Assembly: GCF_018263855.1 (NCBI RefSeq) | Contig: NZ_CP073318.1 | Location: 9,362,001-9,426,000 of the forward strand | Length of the DNA stretch: 64,000 nucleotides | Direction of reading: 5' to 3' | DNA from: Kutzneria sp. CA-103260 | GTDB lineage: Bacteria > Actinomycetota > Actinomycetes > Mycobacteriales > Pseudonocardiaceae | In this document: positions 1 through 9,794 of the stretch, piece after piece | Layout: every line of letters starts with the position of its first letter | Position numbering within the stretch: the first letter of the stretch is position 1 | Notes under the pieces: model-generated | The model's input: the letters and a program-made list of their open reading frames with translations, nothing else | Databases searched by the model: none | What the model was told of the DNA's origin: nothing | Position numbers and translations under genes: made by a program

Positions 1-2
1 CC

Positions 3-1577
3 GAGCACGACGCCGAGCCGGCGCCGGAGCCCACCCAGGTCGTCGAGCCGGAGCCGGTCGCCGAAGAAGAGCCCGAGCCCTCGGTGCCCGCGACGGCCCA
101 GGTCCAGGCCCCTGAGCCGCCGCAGCCGCCGGCTGACGACCGGCCGACCCAGGTGCAGGCGCCGATCCCGGCCGCGCCGCCGATCCGCAACCCGAGCCCG
201 GCCGAGATGACGGCCGTGATCAACCGGATCGCCGGCGAGGCCAACGCGACCGAGACCACCAGCGTCCTGCCGGCCGCCATCGACGACCACGAGGACATGG
301 AGCTGGCCGACCACGGCCCGGCCAGCTCCCAGCACGGCCAGTTGGCGCACGTCCCGGCCGACGACCTGGAGGACGAGAACTTCGTCGACGACGTCGTCGA
401 GGAGGAGCTGACCGCGTCCGAGCGCGAGGCCGCGGCCGAGACCACCGGCCCGGTCGCGGTGTCGGTGATCGCCGCGGCTGAGAAGGTCGTGCAGGAGCGC
501 CGCCTGGCCGGCGCGCTGGCCCAGGACGAGGAGTCGGAGCCGCCGTCCCGGCACAGCCGGGTCGAGGAGGAGCCGGTCCGCCACGACTCCGTCCGGCACG
601 GCCTGGTCGAGGAGCAGCCCGCCGATCCGGAGCCCGCGGACCACTCGTACGCCGAGTCCGCTGCCCAGTCCTTCGCGCCGCCCGCACGTGAGTCGGAGCC
701 GCCCGCACACGAGCCGCAAGCGTTTGCCGAAGAGTCGCTGCCGGCGGACCACGCCTTCACCCCGGAGCCGCAGCCGTTCGAGCCGATCCAGGCCTTCGAG
801 CAGCCGGCCCCCGAACCGGAGCCGGGCCAGGTGCAGCTGGAGGAGCTGTCCCAGCCGATCCGGCTGGACCCGAACCAGTTCGGCAAGCCGATCCCGCCGG
901 GCGCCCTCACCCCGCCCGGCAGCGTGACCCCGCCGGAGCCGGCCGAGTCCGCGTCGCCGCTGCCCACCCGACCGCAGCCGGCACGGCCGGAGCCGGCCCC
1001 GATGGAGGCGGTGGCCCGTTCCCGCTCCCTGTTCGAGCCGGTGCTGGACCCCGACGGCGAGGACCCGTACGAGGACCTGGACGGCTTCCAGCCGATCCAG
1101 GAGCCGACGACCCGGTCGTTCTCGTCCACCGACTCGGTGCCGTTCACCCCGATCCTGGCCCCGGAGCTGTTGGCCAACGAGCAGCCGCAGCCCCCGGTGT
1201 CCACCCCGGCCGGCCTGCCCAAGCGCACCGTGAGCAACTCGTGGCCGCGCGGCGGCAACGGCCTCGGCGCCGGCCCGCAGCCGTTCGACCCGGCCCCGTT
1301 CCGGCCGCGCCAGGCGTTCAGCCCGATGCCGCGCAACACCGACGCGGCGCCGATCCGCCGGCCGTCCAGCGGCGGCCCGCGCACCCCGTTCGGCCCGGGT
1401 TCGGCCCTGCCCAAGCCGGACGGCTCGGCCCCGTCGGACGACTACCAGGTCAAGGCCATGATCGGCTCCCGGACCTATCACCCGGCCGGCAGCGGCGGCT
1501 TCGACGCGGTGCGGGCCGAGGTCTGGTTCCGCAACTCCGAGGAGGCCGAGCGGGCCGGTTTCAGCCCCGCCGACTAG
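3..1577 (+). CDS. Pro/Glu-rich protein with C-terminal sunset-like domain (5' truncated)
   Basis: The frame is open from the left edge and upstream codons read as the same Pro/Glu/Val-rich protein, so the true start lies outside the window. Most of the visible 524 residues are low-complexity acidic and proline-rich sequence with no recognisable fold. The last ~45 residues (YQVKAMIGSRTYHPAGSGG, then AEVWF and AERAGF) match the pattern of the small sunset domain found at the C-terminus of actinobacterial proteins, including channel accessory proteins. The function is unknown; it could be a cell-envelope or scaffold protein whose N-terminal domain lies upstream. It converges on korB and is separated from it by a strong bidirectional terminator. 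Coding status is secure from codon bias and length; the domain call is moderate. Confidence 0.75.
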   Translation, partial: EHDAEPAPEPTQVVEPEPVAEEEPEPSVPATAQVQAPEPPQPPADDRPTQVQAPIPAAPPIRNPSPAEMTAVINRIAGEANATETTSVLPAAIDDHEDMELADHGPASSQHGQLAHVPADDLEDENFVDDVVEEELTASEREAAAETTGPVAVSVIAAAEKVVQERRLAGALAQDEESEPPSRHSRVEEEPVRHDSVRHGLVEEQPADPEPADHSYAESAAQSFAPPARESEPPAHEPQAFAEESLPADHAFTPEPQPFEPIQAFEQPAPEPEPGQVQLEELSQPIRLDPNQFGKPIPPGALTPPGSVTPPEPAESASPLPTRPQPARPEPAPMEAVARSRSLFEPVLDPDGEDPYEDLDGFQPIQEPTTRSFSSTDSVPFTPILAPELLANEQPQPPVSTPAGLPKRTVSNSWPRGGNGLGAGPQPFDPAPFRPRQAFSPMPRNTDAAPIRRPSSGGPRTPFGPGSALPKPDGSAPSDDYQVKAMIGSRTYHPAGSGGFDAVRAEVWFRNSEEAERAGFSPAD

Positions 1578-1582
1578 CACCG

Positions 1583-1624
1583 CACAAAACGGCCCCCGGC
1601 GATCTCGCCGGGGGCCGTTTTGTG
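1583..1624. terminator. bidirectional rho-independent terminator
   Basis: Near-perfect inverted repeat: CACAAAACGGCCCCCGGCG pairs with its complement around a short loop. Flanking A and T runs let it end transcription from both converging genes. Confidence 0.9.
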
Positions 1625-1635
1625 TCGTGCGTCGG

Positions 1636-2709
<1,074 letters not shown>

Positions 2710-2785
2710 GCGTCCACCTCGCTTCGCTCGGCGGCCGCGCGCCCGCCAAGCCGTGCTGTGTTGAATGGTGAACTCGCGAGCTCGT

Positions 2786-4699
2786 TCACGCGTCCAGTCC
2801 CTTCACGAAGTCGATCAGCACGTCCTGCAGCTCCTCGGCCTTGAACGGCAGGCCGGCGACCTTGGTGTAGGAGATGGCGTCCACCAGGTACTTGGCCCGC
2901 ACCAGCATCGCCAGCTGGCCCAGGTTCATCTCCGGGATCACGACCTTGTCGTAGCGCCCCAGCACCTCGCCCAGGTTCTTGGGGAACGGGTTGAGGTTGC
3001 GCAGGTGCACGTGGGCGATGTCCATGCCCAGCCGGCGCACGCGGCGGCAGGCCGCGCCGATCGGGCCGTAGGAGGAGCCCCAGCCCAGCACCAGCACGCG
3101 GGCGTTGCCCGAGGGGTCGTCGATCTCGGCGTCCGGCACGGCGATGCCGTCGATCTTGGCCTGGCGGACCCGGACCATCTTGTCGTGGTTGTCCGGGTCG
3201 TAGGAGATGTTGCCGGTCTTGTCGGCCTTCTCCAGACCGCCGATCCGGTGCTCCAGCCCCGGCGTGCCCGGCACCGCCCACGGCCGCGCGAGGGTCTCCG
3301 GGTCCCGCAGGTACGGCCAGAACTCCCCGGACCCATCAGTCGCGTTGGGCTCGGTCGCGAACTGCACGGACAGGTCCGGCAGGTCCTCGACGTTCGGGAT
3401 CATCCACGGCTCGGAGCCGTTGGCGATGTAGCCGTCCGACAGCAGCAGCACCGGCGTGCGATAGGTCAACGCGATGCGGGTGGCTTCCAGGGCGGCGTCG
3501 AAGCAGTCCGCCGGGGAGCGCGGGGCGATGATCGGGACCGGGGCTTCGCCGTTGCGGCCGAACATGGCCTGCAGCAGGTCGGCCTGCTCGGTCTTGGTCG
3601 GCAGACCGGTCGACGGGCCGCCGCGCTGGATGTCCAGCACCACCAGCGGCATCTCGGTCATCACCGCCAGGCCGATGGTCTCGGACTTCAGGGCGATGCC
3701 GGGCCCGGAGGTGGAGGTCACGCCGAGCGCGCCACCGAAGGCGGCTCCGAGGGCGGCGCCGATGCCGGCGATCTCGTCCTCGGCCTGGAACGTGGTCACG
3801 CCGAAGTTCTTGTGCTTGGCGAGCTCGTGCAGCACGTCGGAGGCGGGCGTGATCGGGTAGGTGCCGAGGAACACCGGCAGCTTGGCGCACTGCCCGGCCG
3901 CGACGATGCCGTACGCCAGCGCGGTGTTGCCGGTGATCTGCCGGTAGGTGCCGGTCGCCAGCTTGGCCGGGGCGACCTCGTAGGTGACGGCGAAGGACTC
4001 GGTGGTCTCGCCGTAGTTCCAGCCGGTGTGGAAGGCCAGGATGTTGGCCTCGGCGATGGCCGGGTTCTTGGCGAACTTCTCGCGCAGGAAGCGTTCGGTG
4101 CCGGCGGTCTCGCGGTGGTACATCCACGACAGCAAACCGAGCGCGAACATGTTCTTCGCCCGCTCGGCGTCCTTCTTGGACAGGCCGGTGGGCTCCAGGG
4201 CGGCGCGGGTGATGCTGGCCATCGCGACCTGGTGCACCTGGTACTGCGCGAGCGACTCGTCCTCCAGCGGGTTGGAGGCGTAGCCGACCTTGGTCAGGTT
4301 GCGCTTGGTGAACTCGTCGGTGTTGAGGATCAGGGTGCCGCCGGCGGGCAGGTCGGCGATGTTGGCCTTGAGCGCGGCGGGGTTCATCGCGACCAGGACG
4401 TCGGGGCGGTCGCCGGGGGTGAGGATGTCGTAGTCCGCGAAGTGCAGCTGGAAGCTGGACACGCCCGGCAGGGTGCCCTGTGGCGCCCGGATCTCGGCGG
4501 GGAAGTTCGGCAGCGTCGCGAGGTCGTTGCCGAAGGCCGCGGCCTCCGAGGTGAACCGGTCACCGGTGAGCTGCATGCCGTCACCGGAGTCACCGGCGAA
4601 ACGGATCACAACTCGATCAACCTTGCGGACGTCCGTGGTGCGCGTCCCCCTACCCACGTCAATACTCATGGGCTCGACAGTGCCTTTCTCCTCGGCCAC
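2786..4699 (-). CDS. korA: 2-oxoacid:ferredoxin oxidoreductase, alpha subunit
   Basis: 637-residue fused gamma-alpha subunit of KorAB. Residues ~25-210 form the gamma domain (VVIRFAGDSGDGMQLTG near the N-terminus), followed by the pyrimidine-binding alpha domain with GTYPITPASDVLHEL and the ThDP Glu-containing TTFQAEDEIAGIGAALGA, and a C-terminal transketolase-like domain. First gene of the korAB operon. The start used is a GTG with a GAGG six bases upstream; the internal ATG of MSIDVG at 4669 is a possible alternative but lacks a well-spaced ribosome-binding site. A palindrome about 140 bp upstream may be an operator. Length is typical for actinobacterial KorA. Confidence 0.94.
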   Translation of the reverse strand: MAEEKGTVEPMSIDVGRGTRTTDVRKVDRVVIRFAGDSGDGMQLTGDRFTSEAAAFGNDLATLPNFPAEIRAPQGTLPGVSSFQLHFADYDILTPGDRPDVLVAMNPAALKANIADLPAGGTLILNTDEFTKRNLTKVGYASNPLEDESLAQYQVHQVAMASITRAALEPTGLSKKDAERAKNMFALGLLSWMYHRETAGTERFLREKFAKNPAIAEANILAFHTGWNYGETTESFAVTYEVAPAKLATGTYRQITGNTALAYGIVAAGQCAKLPVFLGTYPITPASDVLHELAKHKNFGVTTFQAEDEIAGIGAALGAAFGGALGVTSTSGPGIALKSETIGLAVMTEMPLVVLDIQRGGPSTGLPTKTEQADLLQAMFGRNGEAPVPIIAPRSPADCFDAALEATRIALTYRTPVLLLSDGYIANGSEPWMIPNVEDLPDLSVQFATEPNATDGSGEFWPYLRDPETLARPWAVPGTPGLEHRIGGLEKADKTGNISYDPDNHDKMVRVRQAKIDGIAVPDAEIDDPSGNARVLVLGWGSSYGPIGAACRRVRRLGMDIAHVHLRNLNPFPKNLGEVLGRYDKVVIPEMNLGQLAMLVRAKYLVDAISYTKVAGLPFKAEELQDVLIDFVKGLDA

Positions 4700-4921
4700 G
4701 TCACGCCTCGACCGGCTGGCGACGCCGGCCCGGCGCTATCTCACGAGCGTAGTCGTCGGGCAACCGGTGCAGTCCCAGTTCTTGGTGATCCCTGTTCACC
4801 GTCGGCTCGGCGCGGCGCTCCCACCTGCTGTTAACGGTACTTACCGGCAGTAAGATGAAACGCGGATGTGCGGTGCACGTCACAGTAATGTGCGTCGCTG
4901 TCCGATATGTGGGACAGGCCC
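4700..4921. promoter_or_regulatory. korA upstream region with CTTAC-N5-GTAAG palindrome
   Basis: 222-bp non-coding gap upstream of korA. At 4840-4854 there is a palindrome CTTACCGGCAGTAAG (5-bp perfect arms, 5-bp spacer), the kind of site bound by TetR-family repressors. This stretch is AT-richer than its surroundings and is the likely korAB promoter region. No regulator gene is adjacent, so the cognate protein is unknown. Confidence 0.5.
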
Positions 4922-5668
4922 TCAATTGCCGCTGATGCGCCGGCGCAGCGCGGCCAGCCGCTCCGCGAACGCCGGCGAGTCCATCGAGGCCAGCTGCGGG
5001 ACGATCTCCAACTCCACTGCGTCGGCATGGGCGGTCGTCGTCGCCGTCGCCCGCATGGTGCGCTTGGTCGCGACCACCAGCTCCCGCGGCGCCTGCGCCG
5101 CCTGGCCCGCCACCTGCACCGCCCGCTCGACCACGTCGTCGACGACGTCGAGCACCAGTCCCGCCGCCAGGGCCGCCTTCGCGTCGTACACCTGGCTGAA
5201 CAGCGTCATCGCCGCCGCCTGCTGCGGGCCGACGATCCGTTGCAGCATCCACGTCATGCCGCCGCCCGGATGGATGCCCAGCTGCAGGAACCGGGCGTCG
5301 AACCGCGCGCTGTCGCCGGCGAGCCGCACGTCACAGGCCAGCGCCAGGTTCAGGCCCGCCCCGACCGCCGCCCCGTTGACCGCAGCCACCGTCGGCAGCG
5401 AGCAGTTCGCCACCGCCAGAAAGCCCGCGTAGATGTCGCGCAGACCCTTCTCGCGGGCCTCGCCCAGCGCCGTCAGGTCCGCGCCCGCGCAGAACGCCGG
5501 CGGCGTCCCGGTCACGACGACCGCGCCGACCTGCTTGTCCGCCTCGCACGCCCGGACCGCCTCGGCCAGCTCGGCGGCCAGGGTCAGGTTCAGGGCGTTG
5601 CGGCGGTCCGGGTCGTGGACCGTCAGCACCGCGACCCGGTCACGGCGGTCGACAAGGATCTGGCTCAT
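4922..5668 (-). CDS. enoyl-CoA hydratase/isomerase family protein
   Basis: 248-residue crotonase-fold protein. It shows the family pattern: DRRNALNLTL near the N-terminus (CoA-binding), the oxyanion-hole segment FCAGADLTALGEA, and VNGAAVGAGLNLALACDVRL. The two glutamates that activate water in classic hydratases are not visible: the first position reads GLNLAL instead of GxELAM, and the second segment reads GIHPGGG. It may therefore catalyse a different crotonase-family reaction such as isomerisation or hydrolysis, or be a weak hydratase. The gene ends close to the korA promoter region and lies just upstream of the Lrp-type gene's stop, on the same strand. Substrate is unknown. Confidence 0.88.
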   Translation of the reverse strand: MSQILVDRRDRVAVLTVHDPDRRNALNLTLAAELAEAVRACEADKQVGAVVVTGTPPAFCAGADLTALGEAREKGLRDIYAGFLAVANCSLPTVAAVNGAAVGAGLNLALACDVRLAGDSARFDARFLQLGIHPGGGMTWMLQRIVGPQQAAAMTLFSQVYDAKAALAAGLVLDVVDDVVERAVQVAGQAAQAPRELVVATKRTMRATATTTAHADAVELEIVPQLASMDSPAFAERLAALRRRISGN

Positions 5669-5677
5669 GGCCGAAGG

Positions 5678-6124
5678 CTAGTGCTCCGGTGTCGGAGGAC
5701 GATCCAGAAGCGTTGAAAGCACCACCGTGGAGATGGTCCGGTCGATGATGTCCAGGCCGCGCAGCCGCTCCAGGACCGTCTCCAGGTGGTGGATGTTCGC
5801 CGCCCGCAGGTGCACGATCGCGTCCGCCGCGCCCGAGACCGTGTAGGCCGCCACCACCTCCGGCAGCGGCTCCAGCCGGCCGCGGATCTCCGACGGCGTG
5901 ATGTTGCCCGCGCAGTGCACCTCCACGAAGGCCTCCGTGCCCCAGCCGAGGGCCTCCGGGTCCACCACCGCCGTGAAGCCGCGCAGGACACCCGAGTCCA
6001 GCAGCCGGTCCACCCGCCGCTTCACCGCCGGGGCGCTCAGGCCGACCGTGTTGCCGATCTCCGCGTAGCTCGACCGGGCATCGGTCACCAGGCACGAAAC
6101 GATTCGCTGGTCGATGGCGTCCAT
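5678..6124 (-). CDS. Lrp/AsnC family transcriptional regulator
   Basis: 148-residue regulator. Residues 1-60 form the winged HTH (MDAIDQRIVSCLVTDARSSY, then IGNTVGLSAPAVKRRVDRLL) and the rest is the RAM amino-acid-binding domain (VEVHCAGNITPSEIRGRLE and TISTVVLSTLL). It is transcribed divergently from ddaH with about 75 bp between starts, the same layout as the mycobacterial AsnC-type regulator next to its ddaH. This suggests control of arginine or methylarginine breakdown in response to an amino acid. An ATG nine bases upstream (MLRMDA) is an alternative start. Confidence 0.92.
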   Translation of the reverse strand: MDAIDQRIVSCLVTDARSSYAEIGNTVGLSAPAVKRRVDRLLDSGVLRGFTAVVDPEALGWGTEAFVEVHCAGNITPSEIRGRLEPLPEVVAAYTVSGAADAIVHLRAANIHHLETVLERLRGLDIIDRTISTVVLSTLLDRPPTPEH

Positions 6125-6199
6125 GCGCAACATTCTGCACCAACAGACGCAATGCAGCGGCGTTGATCGATGGTCCCCCCACCACTTACATTTCGATCC

Positions 6200-7069
6200 A
6201 TGTCCGCCACGCTCGACGCGCCGCTCCCGTCTTCGGAGCAGATCGCCCAGGTCCGGGTGCCCACGACGCGCCGCTACCTGATGTGCCCGCCGGAGTACTT
6301 CACCGTCGAGTACTCGATCAATCCGTGGATGGATCCCGAGCGTCCCGTGGACACATCCCTCGCCGTCGAGCAGTGGACCGCCCTCAAGGACGTCTACGAG
6401 GGCCTCGGGCACAAGGTCGAACTCATCGAGCCCGAGCCCGGACTGCCCGACATGGTGTTCGCCGCCAACTCCGGCACCGTCATCGACGGCGTCGTGCTCG
6501 GCTCCCGCTTCCGGGCCGAGCAGCGGGCCGCCGAGGCCGACCACTTCCGCCGCTGGTTCCTGCGCAACGGCTACCGCGACGTCGTCATGCCCACCTGCGT
6601 CAACGAGGCCGAGGGCGACTTCGCCTGGACCGGCACCGTGCTGCTGGCCGGCACCGGCTTCCGCACCGACCCCGGCGCCCACGCCGAAGCCCAGGAAGTC
6701 CTCGGCGTCCCCTTCGTCTCCCTGCGCCTCGTCGACCCTCGCTACTACCACCTCGACACCGCGCTCTTCGTCCTCGACGACCGCTCTGCCCGGCCCGAGA
6801 TCTGCTACTACCCCGAGGCCTTCTCGCCCGGCTCCCAGCGCGTCCTGCGTCGCCTCTTCCCCGACGCCGTCATCGCCACCGCCACCGACGCCGAGTGCCT
6901 CGGCATCAACGCCGTCTCCGACGGCCACAACGTCGTGCTCCCCCGCGAGGCCACTGCCCTCGGCTCCCGCCTCGCCGCCCGCGGCTACCAGCCCGTCCAC
7001 GTCGACATCTCCGAGCTCCGCAAGTCCGGCGGCGGCCCCAAGTGCTGCACCATGGAACTCCGCGACTGA
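6200..7069 (+). CDS. ddaH: dimethylarginine dimethylaminohydrolase / amidinotransferase-fold hydrolase
   Basis: 289-residue pentein-fold (guanidino-group modifying) enzyme expected to hydrolyse NG-substituted arginine to citrulline and an amine. Visible motifs are the substrate Asp segment PDMVFAANSG, the EGDFAWTG segment, the catalytic His in YYHLDTALFVLDD, and the nucleophilic Cys near the C-terminus in GGGPKCCTMELRD. It is divergent from the Lrp-type regulator. Arginine deiminase-like or ornithine-forming activities in the same fold cannot be excluded from sequence alone. The start chosen is the ATG of MSATLDAPLP, which fits the non-coding divergent promoter; an upstream in-frame start overlaps that promoter. 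Confidence 0.88.
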   Translation: MSATLDAPLPSSEQIAQVRVPTTRRYLMCPPEYFTVEYSINPWMDPERPVDTSLAVEQWTALKDVYEGLGHKVELIEPEPGLPDMVFAANSGTVIDGVVLGSRFRAEQRAAEADHFRRWFLRNGYRDVVMPTCVNEAEGDFAWTGTVLLAGTGFRTDPGAHAEAQEVLGVPFVSLRLVDPRYYHLDTALFVLDDRSARPEICYYPEAFSPGSQRVLRRLFPDAVIATATDAECLGINAVSDGHNVVLPREATALGSRLAARGYQPVHVDISELRKSGGGPKCCTMELRD

Positions 7070-7141
7070 CAGCCCCGCCGGCGCCGGTGCTGCCCCGATC
7101 AGCTCCGGCGTCGGCGTTTCCACCCGTGGCAGGCTGTTCCC

Positions 7142-7444
7142 GTGGGGGACACCTTTCGCGACGCGATGCGTCTGATGCGCAAGCACAATCCGCAACTTCA
7201 GGAGGACGGCTTTCACTTGCTGCGCCCGCACGCGGCGGAGCACGTGGATGCGTTGGTCGCCGAGTTCCAGGCCGAGCGGGATGATCACGGCCTGCGGTGT
7301 TGGCTGCTGGAGTTGATTGGCGAGGCCCGGTCGGAGGCAGCTCGGCCGGTGCTGATGGAGCTGCTCACCGATGAGGACGAGGCATTCCGTGGCTGGGCTG
7401 AGCGCGGCCTGGAGTTGTTGGTTAGCAAGGAGTCACGGCGCTGA
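7142..7444 (+). CDS. small HEAT-repeat protein
   Basis: 100-residue protein from a GTG start. The segments LMRKHNPQLQEDGFHLLRPH, LRCWLLELIGEARSEAARPV and LMELLTDEDEAFRGWAERGL have the helical A/B spacing of about two HEAT-like repeats, so it is probably an alpha-solenoid mediating protein-protein contact. Its partner is not evident. It sits between ddaH and the polysaccharide deacetylase gene on the same strand. Confidence 0.7.
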   Translation: MGDTFRDAMRLMRKHNPQLQEDGFHLLRPHAAEHVDALVAEFQAERDDHGLRCWLLELIGEARSEAARPVLMELLTDEDEAFRGWAERGLELLVSKESRR

Positions 7445-7480
7445 CGGCAACCCGGGCGGTGGGTGGGGCGTCGGCCGGGC

Positions 7481-8197
7481 ATGCGTAAGTGGCTGATCGT
7501 CGCCGCGGTGGTGGTGCTGGTCCTCGTCGGCAGCGGTGTCGGGCTGTATGTGCTGATGAACGCCCGGACTTTCCAGCTGTTCGGCGGCCTGACGTATCGG
7601 GTGGACACCGAGCAGAAGGTGGTGGCGCTGACCTTCGACGACGGACCGTCCGACAAGGCCCCGTCGATCGAGCAGGGGTTGGCCGACCTGAAGGCGCCGG
7701 CGACGTTCTTCCTCATCGGCTCGGAGATCGAGAAGCATCCCGGCGTGGCCGAGCAGTTGGTGGCGCAGGGACATCAGCTGGCCAACCACTCGTACACGCA
7801 CAGCCGGATGGTGTTCGTCGGCGCGGACTTCGTGGCCGCGGAGATCGAGCGGACCGATGCCCTGATCCGCAAGGCGGGCTTTCCAGGCGACATCGTGTTC
7901 CGGCCGCCGTACAGCAAGAAGCTGTACCAGCTGCCGCGCTACTTGTCCGACCACGGCCGGAAGACGATCACGTGGGACGTGGAGCCGGACTCCGACTCCA
8001 GCGACCCGGCGTCGGACGACCCGAAGGCCATCGTGCGCACGACCCTGGACCAGGTGCGCCCAGGCTCGATCATCCTGCTGCACCCCTGGAACGCCGACCA
8101 CGATGCCGACCTGGCGGCGCTGCCCGGCATCGTGGACGGCCTGCGCGCCAAGGGCTATCGCTTCGTCACGGTGAACGAGCTGCTGACCACGCACTGA
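7481..8197 (+). CDS. polysaccharide deacetylase (NodB homology domain), membrane-anchored
   Basis: 238-residue protein with an N-terminal signal-anchor (KWLIVAAVVVLVLVGSGVGL). The NodB metal-dependent deacetylase domain has all landmarks: TFDDGPSD (catalytic Asp and metal-binding Asp), HSYTHS (metal His pair), FRPPYSKK, and LLHPW near the C-terminus. It likely removes N-acetyl groups from peptidoglycan or another envelope polysaccharide on the outer face of the membrane. It converges with the ATP-grasp gene; only 40 bp separate the stops. Start is the ATG preceding the signal-anchor rather than the GTG six codons upstream. Confidence 0.9.
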   Translation: MRKWLIVAAVVVLVLVGSGVGLYVLMNARTFQLFGGLTYRVDTEQKVVALTFDDGPSDKAPSIEQGLADLKAPATFFLIGSEIEKHPGVAEQLVAQGHQLANHSYTHSRMVFVGADFVAAEIERTDALIRKAGFPGDIVFRPPYSKKLYQLPRYLSDHGRKTITWDVEPDSDSSDPASDDPKAIVRTTLDQVRPGSIILLHPWNADHDADLAALPGIVDGLRAKGYRFVTVNELLTTH

Positions 8198-8237
8198 CCA
8201 CAGTGGACGGCGCCGGGGCGCCGTCCACCGGTGGCGG

Positions 8238-9686
8238 TCAGGCGGTGACGGCGGCCTGCTCCACGACAGAGATCAGCTCGTCCACATCGGTTTCGGCGAC
8301 GGCCAGGGCGGGCTCCAGCCGGCCGAGACCGGTGCACCAGTCCTGGTCGGCCAGGGCGAACGCGGACACCACCAGCGGTGCGGCGGCCCGGCCGGGACGC
8401 ACCATGTCCTGGAACAGGTCCAGCTCCAGCCGGCCGCCGATGCGCCCGGGCCGCAGCCGCAGCGTCCCGTGTGGAACCTCGTCCTCGTGCGCCCAGCGGC
8501 ACGCCCACTCGGTCCACACCACCGGCCGCTCGATCTCGTGGGTCGGCGACACGGCCTTCACATTGGCCCCGATGGAGGTGATCCGGTTGCTGTCGGCCGC
8601 GCCGACCAGCAGGTCCTCGAACTCCATGGAACCCATGCCGATGTCGTACCCGGCGACCAGGGCCACCTGCACCAGGGCGATCGGCACCTGCGGCAACGCG
8701 TCCTCGAAGCACGTCATCGCGCCGCCGTAGCGGGTGTTGATCTCGGTGGGCCGGAAGCCGTCCTCGGTGGCCACGCCGTCCAGGGTGAACGTGCCGCGGT
8801 AGCCGACGGTCGTGCGCAGCTGCTCGCCGACCCGACGGGCCAGGTTGCGCATCTCGTCGCGGATGTGCGCGGGCGGGTCGTAGAAGCTGGCGCACCCGGC
8901 GTACAGGAAACGGGCCGACTCGGTGCGGCGCGGCACCACCATCTCGATCGGACGCAGCACGGCGGTGCCGTCCGGGAAGACGATGCCGTGCACGGAAACC
9001 GGGATCCCCTCCAAAAACGGCATCACCCGGATGAAGTCGCACTTGGGCGCCAGGTGCCGGAACACCCGCCGGGCCTCGGATCGGGTCCGCACCCGACGCA
9101 CGAAGTTGGCCCCGCCGTTGATCGCCGGCCCGTCGCCGGACCAGACCACGCCCCAGCCGCTGTCGAGCAGCGTGGACGACTCCCAGAGCGCGTCGAACGA
9201 CTCGCCGTCGGCGTCGAACACGGCGGCCGGCGCGTGCGGCACCGACAGGTCCCGCCACAGCGAGTCGATCGTGGTCTTGTTCTCCAGCGCCACCCATTCG
9301 GGCTGCCGGCAGTTGAGCACGGGACGGCCGCCGACCTCGGGCAGCGTCATGTAGTGCGATCCGATCACCAGCGCGTCGCCGGCCGGGTCGAACTCGCGCA
9401 GCGCCCCGGCCAGCTCCGGGGCGGGACTACTCAGCGCTTCCTCAAGGCCCATCTGTTCCGTGGCGATCAGACCGCTGATGCCCAGCGGCAGCCAGGTGGC
9501 CACCTCCGAGTCGTACAGCGGCGCGGAATCATCGGTGCTGATCACGAGCGTGCGATCAGCACCGAGATGCTGCAGCTCCTGCACGCGCCTGGGCAGCCGG
9601 GTACCGCCGGCGAGGACGACTTTGCGGCCGCCGAACAGACCACGGAGGCGCTCGGAGAGCGCACGAAACTGATGATCCATAGTCAT
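8238..9686 (-). CDS. ATP-grasp domain protein of unknown substrate
   Basis: 482-residue protein. The central and C-terminal halves contain ATP-grasp-like features: a nucleotide-binding region around GWGVVWSGDGPAINGG, and the metal-ligand segment GYRGTFTLDGVATEDGFRPT followed by EINTRYGGAMT, where Glu and Asn bind magnesium. ATP-grasp enzymes join a carboxylate to an amine or thiol through an acyl-phosphate, so this is likely a ligase making a peptide-like or modified small molecule. The N-terminal ~120 residues (VLAGGTRLPRRVQEL, LVISTDDSAPLYD) look like a Rossmann-like pre-ATP-grasp domain. No clear biosynthetic partners are adjacent. ATG at 9680 (MDHQF) is an alternative start. Confidence 0.75.
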   Translation of the reverse strand: MTMDHQFRALSERLRGLFGGRKVVLAGGTRLPRRVQELQHLGADRTLVISTDDSAPLYDSEVATWLPLGISGLIATEQMGLEEALSSPAPELAGALREFDPAGDALVIGSHYMTLPEVGGRPVLNCRQPEWVALENKTTIDSLWRDLSVPHAPAAVFDADGESFDALWESSTLLDSGWGVVWSGDGPAINGGANFVRRVRTRSEARRVFRHLAPKCDFIRVMPFLEGIPVSVHGIVFPDGTAVLRPIEMVVPRRTESARFLYAGCASFYDPPAHIRDEMRNLARRVGEQLRTTVGYRGTFTLDGVATEDGFRPTEINTRYGGAMTCFEDALPQVPIALVQVALVAGYDIGMGSMEFEDLLVGAADSNRITSIGANVKAVSPTHEIERPVVWTEWACRWAHEDEVPHGTLRLRPGRIGGRLELDLFQDMVRPGRAAAPLVVSAFALADQDWCTGLGRLEPALAVAETDVDELISVVEQAAVTA

Positions 9687-9794
9687 GGACTCACTTAGCT
9701 GAAGTGCCTTGAGGCCGGCGAGCGCCGGATGCTCCGAAGCATAGAGCCCGCCGCCGGGCGGCCAGAAGCACGGTCTGGCAACGGTATTGAGGCC

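Noticed and set aside
2765..4834. 689-residue open frame on the plus strand across korA
   Set aside because: Antisense shadow of korA with no recognisable fold; korA matches its family from end to end.
6125..7288. N-terminal extension of the Lrp gene across ddaH
   Set aside because: The 536-residue reading is antisense to ddaH; the Lrp family start is at MDAIDQ.
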